Assembly (NCBI GenBank): GCA_028708845.1
Contig: JAQVXZ010000011.1
Coordinates: 1-64,000 of the forward strand
DNA length: 64,000 bases
Reading direction: 5' to 3'
Origin: Bacteroidales bacterium
GTDB lineage: Bacteria > Bacteroidota > Bacteroidia > Bacteroidales > P3
Part shown: positions 1 to 9,399 of the stretch, in pieces
Position numbering within the stretch: position 1 is the first letter of the stretch
Layout: every line of letters begins with the position of its first letter
Notes under the pieces: model-generated
Databases searched by the model: none
The model's input: only the letters and a program-made list of their open reading frames with translations
Told to the model about the DNA's origin: nothing
Position numbers and translations under genes: made by a program

Positions 1-7
1 TATTGGA

Positions 8-3000
8 TTATTTATTCCAATCTTGTGTAGCTAATCTCTTGTAAGAGTTATAACGCCATAGAGCATTTTCTTGTGATAAGCGGAATAGCTCTTCTGCTTC
101 CTCTGGGAATGCTTTCTTTAATGAACTATAACGAACTTCGCCATCAATAAAGGATTGGAACTTATCCCATTCTGGCTCTTTTGAGTCAAGTATGAAAGGA
201 TTCTCTCCCTTATCTGCTAATTCTGGATTATATCTCCATAAGTGCCAATATCCGCATTCAACTGCACGTCTTCCTTCTTCTTGTGTTTTACCCATTCCAC
301 GTTTTAAACCATGGTTAATACAAGGTGAGTAAGCAATAATTAGAGAAGGTCCGTTGTAAGCCTCAGCTTCTTTTATTACCTTTAAGAATTGTGCTTGGTT
401 AGATCCAATAGCAACTTGTGCTACGTAAACATAACCATAATTTGTAGCCATCATTCCAAGGTCTTTCTTACGGATACGTTTTCCTGCTGCAGCAAATTTT
501 GCAATTGCTCCAACTGGAGTAGCCTTTGAAGCTTGTCCACCTGTGTTAGAATATACCTCAGTATCCATAACTAAGATATTAACGTTTTCACCAGAAGCAA
601 TAACGTGGTCAAGTCCACCGTAGCCAATATCATAAGCCCAACCGTCTCCACCAAATATCCATTGTGATTTTTTACCGATAAATTTACGGTTTTCGTAAAG
701 TCCTTTGCAAACATCACATCCACAAGCTTCTAATGTAGGAACTAGTTTGTCGTAAACTTGCCTTGTAATTTCAGCATTTTCACGGTTATCTAGCCATAAT
801 TGGAATAATAGTTTTTGATCAGCAGTGCAATCAGTACAAGATAAGCCTTCAATCATTAAGCTTTCAACTCTATCTCTCATCTTTTTAGTTGCAGTGTACA
901 TACCTAAACCAAACTCAGCATTATCTTCAAATAAAGAGTTAGCCCAAGCTGGACCTCTACCGTCTTCATTCTTTGTATAAGGCATTGATGGGCATGAACC
1001 ACCGTAGATAGAAGAACATCCTGTTGCGTTTGCAACCATCATTCTATCACCAAATAGTTGAGTGATTAATTTAATGTATGGAGTTTCTCCACAACCAGCA
1101 CAAGCTCCTGAGAACTCAAACAATGGTTGAGCAAATTGAGAATTCTTAACGTTTTTAGTTATATCAACTAGGTGAGCTTTATTAGAAACTTCTTTTCTAA
1201 TTGTATCCCAACGTTTAGCTTCACCAATTTGAGAAGTAAGTGGTTGAAGAACCAAAGCTTTTGTTTTTGCAGGACATACATCAACGCAGTTACCACAACC
1301 AGTACAGTCAAGAGCACTTACTTGCATACGGAATTGAAGACCTTCAAATTCTTTACCAGTTGCTTTTAGTGTTTTAGTATCTTGTGGTAGTTTTGCTAAT
1401 TCATCTTTATTGATAAGGAAAGGACGAATAGCAGCGTGTGGACAAACATAAGAACATTGGTTACATTGTATACAGTTGTCCGCATTCCATTCTGGGATAT
1501 GAGAAGCTATACCTCTTTTTTCATATTGTGAAGTTCCTGAAGGGAATGTTCCGTTTTCTATACCAGTAAATGCAGAAACAGGAAGAATATCTCCTTCTTG
1601 TGCATTGATTACATCAACAACATTTCTGATAAATTCTGGACGGCTCATATCTGCTTCATGAGCAGAAGCATCTTTTTCATTAGCCCATTCTTTCTTAACC
1701 TCAACCTTAATAATGTCTGATCCACGGTCAACAGCAGCATAGTTCATCTTAACTATGTTTTCTCCCTTCTTACCGTATGATTTGTCAATTGCTTTCTTCA
1801 TTTGGCTTACTGCTAATTCGTAAGGAATTACGTTAGCAATTTTGAAGAACGCTGATTGAAGTATAGTGTTTGTTCTATTTCCTAAACCAATTTCTTCTGC
1901 AATCTTGGTTGCATCAATGATGTAGAAATTAATATTCTTTTCTGCAAGTATCTTTCTAATTTTAGAAGGAAGATTCTTAACAGTCTCATCAGCATCATAT
2001 ATAGAGTTTAAAAGGAAGGTGCCATTAGGCTTAATTCCTTTTAGTATTTCATACATGCTTAGGTAAGGGAATACGTGGCAAGCAACAAAGTCAGGAGTTG
2101 TTACCAAATATGGAGAACGGATTGGAGTGTCGCCAAAACGAAGGTGAGAACAAGTGAAACCACCTGATTTCTTACTATCGTATGCAAAGTATGCTTGACA
2201 ATATTTATCAGTGTTATCACCAATAATCTTAATTGAATTTTTGTTAGCTCCAACAGTACCATCAGCACCTAAGCCATAGAATTTAGCTTCAAATGTTCCT
2301 TCTGCTTCCATTGATATTTCTGGAAGAACAGGAAGTGAATGGAAGGTAACATCATCAACAATACCAACAGTGAATTGGTTCTTTGGAGTTTTTGATTTTA
2401 AGTTTTCAATTATAGAAATAATATGTGCTGGAGTAGTATCTTTTGAAGATAAACCATATCTTCCACCAATAATCATTGGGCGAACTTCCTTGTTGTTGAA
2501 TAGTTCAACTACGTCAAGGTATAATGGACATCCATTAGCACCTGGTTCTTTTGTGCGATCTAAAACACAGATGTTCTTTACTGATTCTGGGAATATATTG
2601 AAGAAATACTTAGAAGAGAAAGGACGGTATAGGTGAACTGAAATCAAACCTACTTTTTCGCCTTTTTTACCTAAGTAATCTATTGTTTCTTTAATAGTGT
2701 CGCAAACAGAACCCATTGCAACAATAATGTTTTCTGCATCCTCTGGTCCATAATATTCAAATGGTTTATGCTCACGGCCAGTAATTTTACCAACCTCTTG
2801 CATATATCCATTAACAATATCAGGAATTGCATCATAGAAAGGATTTGAAGCCTCTCTTGCTTGGAAGTAAACGTCAGGGTTTTGAGCTGTTCCACGTATA
2901 AATGGGCTTTCTGGATTTAGAGCATTTTCTCTGTATTTTCTTAGAGCATCTCTATCAAGAAGTCCAGCCATTTCTTCTGTAGAAATAGTCTCAATTTTTT

Positions 3001-3547
3001 GTATTTCGTGAGATGTTCTAAAGCCGTCGAAGAAGTGCATAAAAGGAACTCTTCCTCTAATTGCACTAAGGTGAGCAACTCCTGCCAAATCCATAGCCTC
3101 TTGAACAGAATTTGAAGCAAGCATTGCAAAACCTGTTTGACGACAAGCGTAAATGTCTGAATGATCTCCAAAGATAGAAAGAGCTTGAGATGCAAGCGTA
3201 CGTGCTGTAACATGGAAAACTGCAGGAAGAAGTTGTCCAGCTAGTTTGTACATGTTAGGAATCATTAATAATAATCCTTGAGAAGCAGTGAAAGTAGTTG
3301 AAAGAGCTCCTGCTTGAAGAGATCCATGTAACGCACCTGCTGCACCTGCCTCAGATTGCATTTCTACTAATTTTACTTGTTCACCAAATATGTTTTTTCT
3401 GCCGTTTGCTGCCCATTCGTCAACATATTCAGCCATTGGTGAAGAAGGAGTGATTGGATAAATAGCCGCAACTTCACTGAACATGTATGCAACATGTGCA
3501 GCAGCTTGGTTACCATCGCAAGTCAAAAATTTCTTTTCTTTTGCCAT
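8..3547 (-). CDS. nifJ: Pyruvate:ferredoxin (flavodoxin) oxidoreductase
   Basis: Oxidatively decarboxylates pyruvate to acetyl-CoA and CO2 and passes electrons to ferredoxin; a cytoplasmic enzyme of anaerobic metabolism. The 1179-residue product has the usual single-chain order: a pyruvate-binding domain (ITPSSPMAEYVDEW near the N-terminus), a central CoA/gamma region, two ferredoxin clusters (CIQCNQCSYVC near residue 690, CTGCGNCVDVC near 746), CAGCGETPY near 815 and a TPP-binding part (GGDGWAYDIGYGGLDHV). Length is normal for the family. An upstream in-frame extension to 3640 is open, but the promoter -7 element at 3613-3621 lies inside it, so I chose ATG 3547 (MAKEKKFLTCDG). It has its own promoter, downstream of a tandem repeat array. 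The stop lies at the left edge of the window. Confidence 0.97.
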   Translation of the reverse strand: MAKEKKFLTCDGNQAAAHVAYMFSEVAAIYPITPSSPMAEYVDEWAANGRKNIFGEQVKLVEMQSEAGAAGALHGSLQAGALSTTFTASQGLLLMIPNMYKLAGQLLPAVFHVTARTLASQALSIFGDHSDIYACRQTGFAMLASNSVQEAMDLAGVAHLSAIRGRVPFMHFFDGFRTSHEIQKIETISTEEMAGLLDRDALRKYRENALNPESPFIRGTAQNPDVYFQAREASNPFYDAIPDIVNGYMQEVGKITGREHKPFEYYGPEDAENIIVAMGSVCDTIKETIDYLGKKGEKVGLISVHLYRPFSSKYFFNIFPESVKNICVLDRTKEPGANGCPLYLDVVELFNNKEVRPMIIGGRYGLSSKDTTPAHIISIIENLKSKTPKNQFTVGIVDDVTFHSLPVLPEISMEAEGTFEAKFYGLGADGTVGANKNSIKIIGDNTDKYCQAYFAYDSKKSGGFTCSHLRFGDTPIRSPYLVTTPDFVACHVFPYLSMYEILKGIKPNGTFLLNSIYDADETVKNLPSKIRKILAEKNINFYIIDATKIAEEIGLGNRTNTILQSAFFKIANVIPYELAVSQMKKAIDKSYGKKGENIVKMNYAAVDRGSDIIKVEVKKEWANEKDASAHEADMSRPEFIRNVVDVINAQEGDILPVSAFTGIENGTFPSGTSQYEKRGIASHIPEWNADNCIQCNQCSYVCPHAAIRPFLINKDELAKLPQDTKTLKATGKEFEGLQFRMQVSALDCTGCGNCVDVCPAKTKALVLQPLTSQIGEAKRWDTIRKEVSNKAHLVDITKNVKNSQFAQPLFEFSGACAGCGETPYIKLITQLFGDRMMVANATGCSSIYGGSCPSMPYTKNEDGRGPAWANSLFEDNAEFGLGMYTATKKMRDRVESLMIEGLSCTDCTADQKLLFQLWLDNRENAEITRQVYDKLVPTLEACGCDVCKGLYENRKFIGKKSQWIFGGDGWAYDIGYGGLDHVIASGENVNILVMDTEVYSNTGGQASKATPVGAIAKFAAAGKRIRKKDLGMMATNYGYVYVAQVAIGSNQAQFLKVIKEAEAYNGPSLIIAYSPCINHGLKRGMGKTQEEGRRAVECGYWHLWRYNPELADKGENPFILDSKEPEWDKFQSFIDGEVRYSSLKKAFPEEAEELFRLSQENALWRYNSYKRLATQDWNK

Positions 3548-3612
3548 TTTTTTGATTTTATAAGTGTTTGAATAAAATTCTTTTAACGTGAAACTATTCA
3601 CTATTTCAGGTT

Positions 3613-3642
3613 GCAAAAATACAACAATTATATTGAACAAAA
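3613..3642 (-). promoter_or_regulatory. nifJ promoter (Bacteroidota -33/-7 type)
   Basis: Read on the minus strand, TATTTTTGC (3621-3613) matches the Bacteroidota -7 element TAnnTTTG, with TTTTTTG about 16 nt upstream as the -33 element. It predicts a leader of roughly 60 nt before ATG 3547. Confidence 0.65.
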
Positions 3643-3716
3643 AACTAATAAAAGGAAGAAATCTTTATTTGCGAAATCTTTTACCAAGAAATGAACTATT
3701 ATATTAAAGATTCAAA

Positions 3717-3811
3717 CTCGTGACATGCCCATCTCAGGGTTGCTCACATACCCATGTCACGCATGCTGACATACCCATGTGAGAGACCCTGACATACCCA
3801 TGTCACGAGAT
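3717..3811. repeat. Class A tandem array, 4 x 23 bp (locus 1)
   Basis: Four units with the near-palindromic core ACATRCCCAT(G/C)T start at 3723, 3746, 3769 and 3792, exactly 23 bp apart. Cores are flanked by variable GTG/CAC, CTG or CTC/GAG triplets, so left and right half-sites differ from unit to unit. The second spacer (CGCATGCT) resembles the CAGCGTGCT spacer of the arrays at 19.3 and 30.9 kb, which links the families although the core differs. The array sits between the cutC stop and the nifJ promoter. A single class B-like unit (TTGAAACGAAGAAAG) follows at about 3812-3826. Confidence 0.8.
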
Positions 3812-3839
3812 TGAAACGAAGAAAGAAAAGTTCAAGAGC

Positions 3840-4592
3840 CTATAAGGAGTTTAGGACTCTTCGTAATGCCTTTATTTTAATTGCATCTGTGTAAATAATA
3901 TCATATTCTTCCACATCACCTGACTTACCCATGGAGATTTTAGGATTACGGTAAATCATATTACTTGGAATTGTGGTTTTAGCACTTAGGTGGAAGTGAT
4001 TAATTTTTGTTTTATCGTATATTTCTTTTGCATTCTCCGATCCTACTCCAGAACCTACCATAATTTCTATTCTACCCTGAGATAGGTTTTGTATTTCTGA
4101 AATTAAATCTAATCCATCTACAGCTCTATTTTCTTTTCCTGAGGTCAAAATCCTATCACATCCACATTCCAAAATATCATTAAAGGCTTGAATATAATCA
4201 TCACTCATATCAATTGCTCTATGAAAACAAGTTTTTAGGGGTCTTGAAAGTTCAACAAGTTCTTTTGTTCTTTGTTTGTCAATTGTTCCGTCAGCATTTA
4301 GTATTCCAAAAACAACTCCTTCAACCCTTTGCGATTTGCAAAACAAGATATCTCTTTTCATTGTCTCAAATTCTATTTCGGAATAGCAGAAATCCCCTCC
4401 TCTTGGGCGAATCATAACCATTGTTTTAATGTTTAAGTATTCTTTTGTCATCTCAATTAAAGATGGAAAGGGAGTTAGCCCTCCTTCACTTAGGGCAGAG
4501 CAAAGTTCAATTCTATCTGCACCCCCTTTTTCAGCCTCAATAGCCATTTCAATGGAGCTAACACAAACCTCTATCTCAAATTCTTTATTCAT
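3840..4592 (-). CDS. cutC: CutC family protein (copper homeostasis / TIM barrel)
   Basis: A 250-residue TIM-barrel protein with the family N-terminus (EVCVSSIEMAIEAEKGGADRIELC split around residues 7-31), the MIRPRGGDFCYS segment and a C-terminal barrel with GSGVGSENA. CutC was first linked to copper tolerance in E. coli; its biochemical activity is still unclear, so the name is a family assignment. It lies 12 bp after the GSCFA gene on the same strand and is probably co-transcribed with it. The repeat array follows its stop codon; I see no classic terminator there. Confidence 0.9.
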   Translation of the reverse strand: MNKEFEIEVCVSSIEMAIEAEKGGADRIELCSALSEGGLTPFPSLIEMTKEYLNIKTMVMIRPRGGDFCYSEIEFETMKRDILFCKSQRVEGVVFGILNADGTIDKQRTKELVELSRPLKTCFHRAIDMSDDYIQAFNDILECGCDRILTSGKENRAVDGLDLISEIQNLSQGRIEIMVGSGVGSENAKEIYDKTKINHFHLSAKTTIPSNMIYRNPKISMGKSGDVEEYDIIYTDAIKIKALRRVLNSL

Positions 4593-4604
4593 TATCCTTA
4601 TATA

Positions 4605-5549
4605 TTATTTGTTTTTCTCCACTCTAAGTTCTTCTTCTAAAGCTTCAATCTTCTTAAGAAATGCTTTATGATTATCGGTATCAGGATTTAAAACCCTATG
4701 TTTCTTCATCCTTTGCAGGTCTTCAAAACGTTTTGCAAGTTTTATTGTTTTTGGATTGAAATAAGTGTTTTGGAATTTCTCCCAAATATATTCTACTACC
4801 AGATTGTTTGGATGTAACATATCATCTGCGTAAAAACGATAATCCCTTAGGTCATCCATAAGAATTTCGTAGGAAGGGAAGTATTCAACTCTTGAGTTTT
4901 TATTGCAAATTTCCTCTGTTGCCAAATGCAGAATTGACTTACTTATTTGATTTTCTCTATAACCATCTTTCCAATGCCTGATTGGGGAAATTGTAATTAT
5001 GATTTTGGAGTCTTTATTCTTGTTATTAGAGAAAAATAAATTAATACTATTTGTCATGCTTTCAACAATCTCAGAAATTGATAGTAGTTTTTTAGTAAAT
5101 AAATTAGCATTCATTTTATGGCAATTGCCCATCACTCTATTTGTTTCATTATGCACATAAACCCAAGCAGAACCAAGGGTTAGAATTAGATATTTCGAAT
5201 CCCTTGTAAACCGATTGCTTTCTTCAATCCTGGTATTAATTATCTCCAATAGTCCTTCCTTTGTCTGAGATTTAAAATCCCCATGATGAGAATAGGCTTT
5301 AAAAAAATCACCTCCAAAAATCAAATCTTCATCTTTTAGAAATTTCTTTGTGGATATGCTTTCCATGCATTCTGAAATGGTAATTGGATTATAAATTATG
5401 CCAAAAGGATTAATATCGGTTGTGAATCCATTTTCTCTTAACTTATTTCCAATCGATTGGGTGAAGCACGAGCCAATCAAACTGATAGAGTCTGAGTGTT
5501 GAATGGGCTGAAGAGTTTTTTTAGGGCTTATCTCTGTTCTAAAAATCAT
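4605..5549 (-). CDS. GSCFA domain protein
   Basis: A 314-residue protein carrying the signature SLIGSCFTQSIGNKL near residues 24-38, which defines the GSCFA family (SGNH-hydrolase-like, common in Bacteroidota; substrate unknown). A further SGNH-like block ISPIRHWKDGYREN occurs mid-protein, and DDMLHPNN (residue ~240) resembles the DxxHP block with the catalytic Asp-His pair of SGNH esterases. No signal peptide is seen, so it is probably cytoplasmic. It is first in a two-gene unit with cutC and is transcribed divergently from purL from a 169-bp shared upstream region. Confidence 0.85.
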   Translation of the reverse strand: MIFRTEISPKKTLQPIQHSDSISLIGSCFTQSIGNKLRENGFTTDINPFGIIYNPITISECMESISTKKFLKDEDLIFGGDFFKAYSHHGDFKSQTKEGLLEIINTRIEESNRFTRDSKYLILTLGSAWVYVHNETNRVMGNCHKMNANLFTKKLLSISEIVESMTNSINLFFSNNKNKDSKIIITISPIRHWKDGYRENQISKSILHLATEEICNKNSRVEYFPSYEILMDDLRDYRFYADDMLHPNNLVVEYIWEKFQNTYFNPKTIKLAKRFEDLQRMKKHRVLNPDTDNHKAFLKKIEALEEELRVEKNK

Positions 5550-5616
5550 AACCTTATATTATTTATATCGTTTTTACCAAAGAATTTTCACCAATTATAA
5601 TAGCCTTATTATGGTT

Positions 5617-5625
5617 GCAAAATTA
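5617..5625 (-). promoter_or_regulatory. -7 element of the GSCFA-cutC promoter
   Basis: Minus-strand TAATTTTGC matches TAnnTTTG, about 70 nt before the GSCFA start codon. Confidence 0.5.
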
Positions 5626-5665
5626 TCATTGTTTTTCTAATTAATGTAAAATAGAAGATTTTATG

Positions 5666-5696
5666 TTGGCTTTTGAGCTGAATTTACTAACTTTGC
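5666..5696 (+). promoter_or_regulatory. purL promoter
   Basis: TTG (5666-5668), a 19-nt spacer and TAACTTTGC (5688-5696) fit the Bacteroidota -33/-7 pattern. The -7 element ends 22 nt before the purL ATG. Confidence 0.7.
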
Positions 5697-5718
5697 ACTT
5701 TAAAAATATTAAGTTTCT

Positions 5719-7953
5719 ATGATAAAGAATCAATCCGTTAACGTTGCAACTGCTAAAGAATTAGGGCTATTGCCAGAAGAGTATGAACAAATTTGTAGCA
5801 TCCTTGGACGCACTCCTAATTTCACTGAGTTAAGTATTTATTCAGTTATGTGGAGTGAACACGCTTCATATAAGAATTCAATTAAACAAATAAAGACCCT
5901 ACCTCGAGAAGGAGAACAACTTATGGTTAAGGCTGGAGAAGAGAATGCAGGTATGGTTTATATTGGTAATGGAATAGCTTGCGTTTTTAAGATCGAGTCA
6001 CATAATCACCCCTCTGCGGTTGAGCCTTATCAAGGTGCTGCAACAGGAGTTGGTGGAATAAATAGAGATATTTTCACAATGGGCGCTCGTCCTATTGCTC
6101 AATTAAATTCACTTCGCTTTGGAGATATAGATAATCCTCATACCCAATGGTTACTAAGAGGTGTTACAAAAGGAATTGGTGATTATGGAAATGCTTTTGG
6201 AGTTCCAGTTGTAGCAGGAGAAGTATTTTTTGACCCATGTTATGAAAACAATCCTTTAGTTAATGCCATGAGTGTTGGGATTATGAAAAAGGATGATTTA
6301 ATTTCTGCAATTGCTACTGGCAAGGGAAACCCTATCTATATAGTAGGTTCTGCTACTGGCAAGGATGGAATTCACGGAACAAGTTTTGCCTCAGCTGGCA
6401 TTACAGAAAACTCTGCTGATGATATTCCTTCAATTCAAGTAGGAGACCCATTCCAAGAAAAACTATTGTTAGAGGCTAGCTTAGAACTAGGCAAGAGTGG
6501 TGCAATAATAGGTATGCAGGATATGGGAGCAGCAGGTATTATCTGCTCAACCAGTGAGATGAGTGAAAGAGGACTTTGTGGTATGGATATTCATTTAGAT
6601 AGAGTTCCACTTCGTCAAAAGAATATTGAACCATGGGAAATCTTGCTTTCAGAAAGTCAAGAGAGAATGCTTGTTTGTGTTAAGAAAGGACAAGAAAAAA
6701 TAGTAGAAGATATATTTGCTAAATGGGATTTAAACTGTGCTAATATTGGTGAAGTAACTGATGGAGATAGATTAAATTTCTATTGGAATAATGAATTAGT
6801 AGCAGATGTTCCTGCTTCAACCTTAGTTCTTGGAGGAGGTGCACCTCAATATGATAGAGAATCGAAAGAGCCTGAATATTTTGCTGAAACATTTAAGTTT
6901 AATATTGATGAGGTTGAGGAACCAGATTTAGAAGAATGTAAAAAAATAGGTCATTTTATTATTTCGCATCCTAATATTGCTTCAAAAAGATGGGTTTATC
7001 AGCAATACGATTCCATGGTAGGAACTCGTAATATGTCAACAAATGCTCCTTCTGATGCAGCAGTAGTTAATATTAAAGGAACTGATACTGCAATAGCAAT
7101 GACAACTGATTGTAATGGTCGTTATGTTTATTCTAATCCAGAAATAGGAACTCAAATTGCGGTTGCTGAGGCAGCTAGAAACATTGTTTGTTCTGGTGGA
7201 GAACCCCTAGCAATATCAAATTGTTGTAATTTTGGAGACCCATATAACCCTGAAACCTTTTGGCAGTTTGAAAATGCAATAAAAGGTATGGGCATAGCTT
7301 GTAGGAGATTTAATACTCCAGTAACAGGCGGAAATGTTAGTTTCTACAACCAATCTTCAATAAATGGTAAGATTGAATCTGTTTTCCCAACTCCAGTAAT
7401 AGGAATGGTTGGTGTGCTTGATAAGAAACTTCATACTACTTTAGATTTTAAGAAAGTTGGTCAAACAATATACCTATTAGGTCATGTGGTTGATGATATT
7501 AACTGCTCAGAATACTTATATTCATATAAAGGAATTAAATCTTCACCTACTCCATATTTCGATATAGAAGAAGAATATAACTTACACCATACATTAAACG
7601 GATTGATACTTGAAGGACTTATTGCTTCTGCTCATGATGTTAGTGATGGAGGTTTGTTTACAACTCTTATAGAATCTAGTATGCCAAACAATTTAGGCTT
7701 TGATATCCTAACAGATAGTGAGGTTCGTCTTGACTCTTACCTTTTTGGTGAAGCACAAGGAAGAATTGTAGTTAGCATTGATCCAGAAAAAGAGGATGCT
7801 TTCTTAGATATGATTCGCCTAACAGGAGTTCCTTGCTGTACAATAGGTATAGTTACAAAGGGAAATATACTTATAGATGACGAAGACTTTGGCAATATTA
7901 AAGATTATAAGGTTAAATACGAGGCTTGTTTTCCAAGTAGAATGGAAAAATAA
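5719..7953 (+). CDS. purL: Phosphoribosylformylglycinamidine synthase, small (B. subtilis-type) PurL
   Basis: Fourth step of de novo purine synthesis: ATP-dependent amidation of FGAR to FGAM. The 744-residue length and SMW-SEHASYKNSI block (residue ~45) match the small PurL, which lacks a glutaminase domain and works in a PurLQS complex. ATP-binding and glycine-rich blocks are visible (ESHNHPSAVEPYQGAATGVGG near 95; ISAHDVSDGGL-like block near 640). Neither purQ nor purS is in this window. Many Bacteroides carry instead the long form of about 1230 residues with a fused glutaminase, so this is a lineage difference. It probably forms an operon with the downstream peptidase gene (24-bp gap). Confidence 0.95.
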   Translation: MIKNQSVNVATAKELGLLPEEYEQICSILGRTPNFTELSIYSVMWSEHASYKNSIKQIKTLPREGEQLMVKAGEENAGMVYIGNGIACVFKIESHNHPSAVEPYQGAATGVGGINRDIFTMGARPIAQLNSLRFGDIDNPHTQWLLRGVTKGIGDYGNAFGVPVVAGEVFFDPCYENNPLVNAMSVGIMKKDDLISAIATGKGNPIYIVGSATGKDGIHGTSFASAGITENSADDIPSIQVGDPFQEKLLLEASLELGKSGAIIGMQDMGAAGIICSTSEMSERGLCGMDIHLDRVPLRQKNIEPWEILLSESQERMLVCVKKGQEKIVEDIFAKWDLNCANIGEVTDGDRLNFYWNNELVADVPASTLVLGGGAPQYDRESKEPEYFAETFKFNIDEVEEPDLEECKKIGHFIISHPNIASKRWVYQQYDSMVGTRNMSTNAPSDAAVVNIKGTDTAIAMTTDCNGRYVYSNPEIGTQIAVAEAARNIVCSGGEPLAISNCCNFGDPYNPETFWQFENAIKGMGIACRRFNTPVTGGNVSFYNQSSINGKIESVFPTPVIGMVGVLDKKLHTTLDFKKVGQTIYLLGHVVDDINCSEYLYSYKGIKSSPTPYFDIEEEYNLHHTLNGLILEGLIASAHDVSDGGLFTTLIESSMPNNLGFDILTDSEVRLDSYLFGEAQGRIVVSIDPEKEDAFLDMIRLTGVPCCTIGIVTKGNILIDDEDFGNIKDYKVKYEACFPSRMEK

Positions 7954-7977
7954 GAAAGAACTAAAAAAGAATAGAAG

Positions 7978-9357
7978 ATGAAAAGAATTATATTATTATC
8001 ACTTGCTAGTTTGCTAAGCTTTATGGCTTTTTCTCAAAATGATGGGATTAATCCACAAATGCTAGAAAAGATAAAGCAAGGATATACTAGTACTACTCAA
8101 GATAAGGCTCTGCGCAATGCAATTGCAAATAATTCAATAGATAAATTGGTTGCAAACCTTGACAACGAAGCAAATTATGATACCTATTTCTCTAATAGAG
8201 TTAAGACAAAAGGAGTTTCTGATCAAAAATCCTCAGGAAGATGTTGGATGTTTAGCGGATTCAATGTTCTTAGAGCAGAAATGATAGCTAAATATGATTT
8301 AGGGGAATTTGATTTCTCTCATAACTATTTGTTTTTCTATGATCAATTAGAAAAGTCAAACCTTTTCTTATCTCTTATCATTAAACATAAAGACGAGCCT
8401 TTAGATAGCAAACATAATGATTGGCTATTGAAGAATGTTCTTTCCGATGGTGGACAGTTTACTGGAGTTAGTGATTTAATAACAAAATATGGTTTAGTAC
8501 CTTCAAGCGTTCAACCTGAAACTTATAATTCAGAAAACACAAGAACAATATCTAACCTAATGACTCTTAAATTAAAGGAATATGCTTTAGAATTAAGAGG
8601 GGCTAATAATAAAGACTTAGAATCTAAAAAGGTTGAAATGCTTTCAACTATATATAGGATGTTAGTTTTAGCTTATGGAGAGCCAGTATCAGAATTTACA
8701 TATACTCTTCGTAATGCTTCTGGCAAAGAGATATCAACTGATAAATATACCCCTAAATCTTTCTATGATAAATTCATAGGTAAGGATTTAAACAAAACTT
8801 ATGTTATGCTAATGAATGATCCAACTCGTCCATATAATAAGCTTTATGAGATTGAGAACGACCGTCACGTAGCTGATGGGTTCAATTGGAGATATATTAA
8901 TTTGCCAATAGAAGATATTAAAGAAATTGCAATTGCTTCCATTAAGGATTCAACAATGATGTATTTCTCTTGTGATGTTGGTAAATTCTATAATGGGAAA
9001 AAAGGATTGTTGGACGTAAACAATTATGATTACGCTTCTTTAATGGGAACAACTTTCTCAATGAATAAAACACAAAGAATTCAAACCCTTGCAAGTGGTT
9101 CTTCTCATGCAATGACTCTTTGTGCTGTTGATTTAAACAAAGACAATAAACCTAATAAATGGTTAGTGGAAAATAGTTGGGGCTCATCAGCAGGTTGGCA
9201 AGGTCATTTGATAATTACCGACGAGTGGTTTGATGAATACATGTTCCGCTTGGTTGTTGATAGAAAATACGTGCCTTCAAAAATACTTAATATCTTAAAT
9301 CAAAAACCTACAATGCTTCCACCTTGGGATCCTATGTTTGCAGAGGATATTGATTAG
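7978..9357 (+). CDS. pepC: Secreted C1-type peptidase (aminopeptidase C / bleomycin hydrolase family)
   Basis: A 459-residue papain-fold peptidase with a cleavable signal peptide (residues 1 to ~19, ending FMAFSQ). The catalytic set is intact: Gln and Cys in DQKSSGRCWMFSG (Cys near residue 89), His in SGSSHAMTLC (~376) and Asn in LVENSWGSS (~398). It probably acts in the periplasm or outside the cell, unlike the cytoplasmic Lactobacillus PepC. It follows purL by 24 bp; the pairing has no obvious metabolic logic. Confidence 0.92.
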   Translation: MKRIILLSLASLLSFMAFSQNDGINPQMLEKIKQGYTSTTQDKALRNAIANNSIDKLVANLDNEANYDTYFSNRVKTKGVSDQKSSGRCWMFSGFNVLRAEMIAKYDLGEFDFSHNYLFFYDQLEKSNLFLSLIIKHKDEPLDSKHNDWLLKNVLSDGGQFTGVSDLITKYGLVPSSVQPETYNSENTRTISNLMTLKLKEYALELRGANNKDLESKKVEMLSTIYRMLVLAYGEPVSEFTYTLRNASGKEISTDKYTPKSFYDKFIGKDLNKTYVMLMNDPTRPYNKLYEIENDRHVADGFNWRYINLPIEDIKEIAIASIKDSTMMYFSCDVGKFYNGKKGLLDVNNYDYASLMGTTFSMNKTQRIQTLASGSSHAMTLCAVDLNKDNKPNKWLVENSWGSSAGWQGHLIITDEWFDEYMFRLVVDRKYVPSKILNILNQKPTMLPPWDPMFAEDID

Positions 9358-9399
9358 TTTTATTATTTATTTTATATTTATATTTTAGAAAGGGTTTGT

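Noticed and set aside
3717-3811. CRISPR array
   Set aside because: Repeats of 12-14 bp at a 22-23 bp period leave only about 8-10 bp between cores, the spacers recur between loci, and no cas gene is present.
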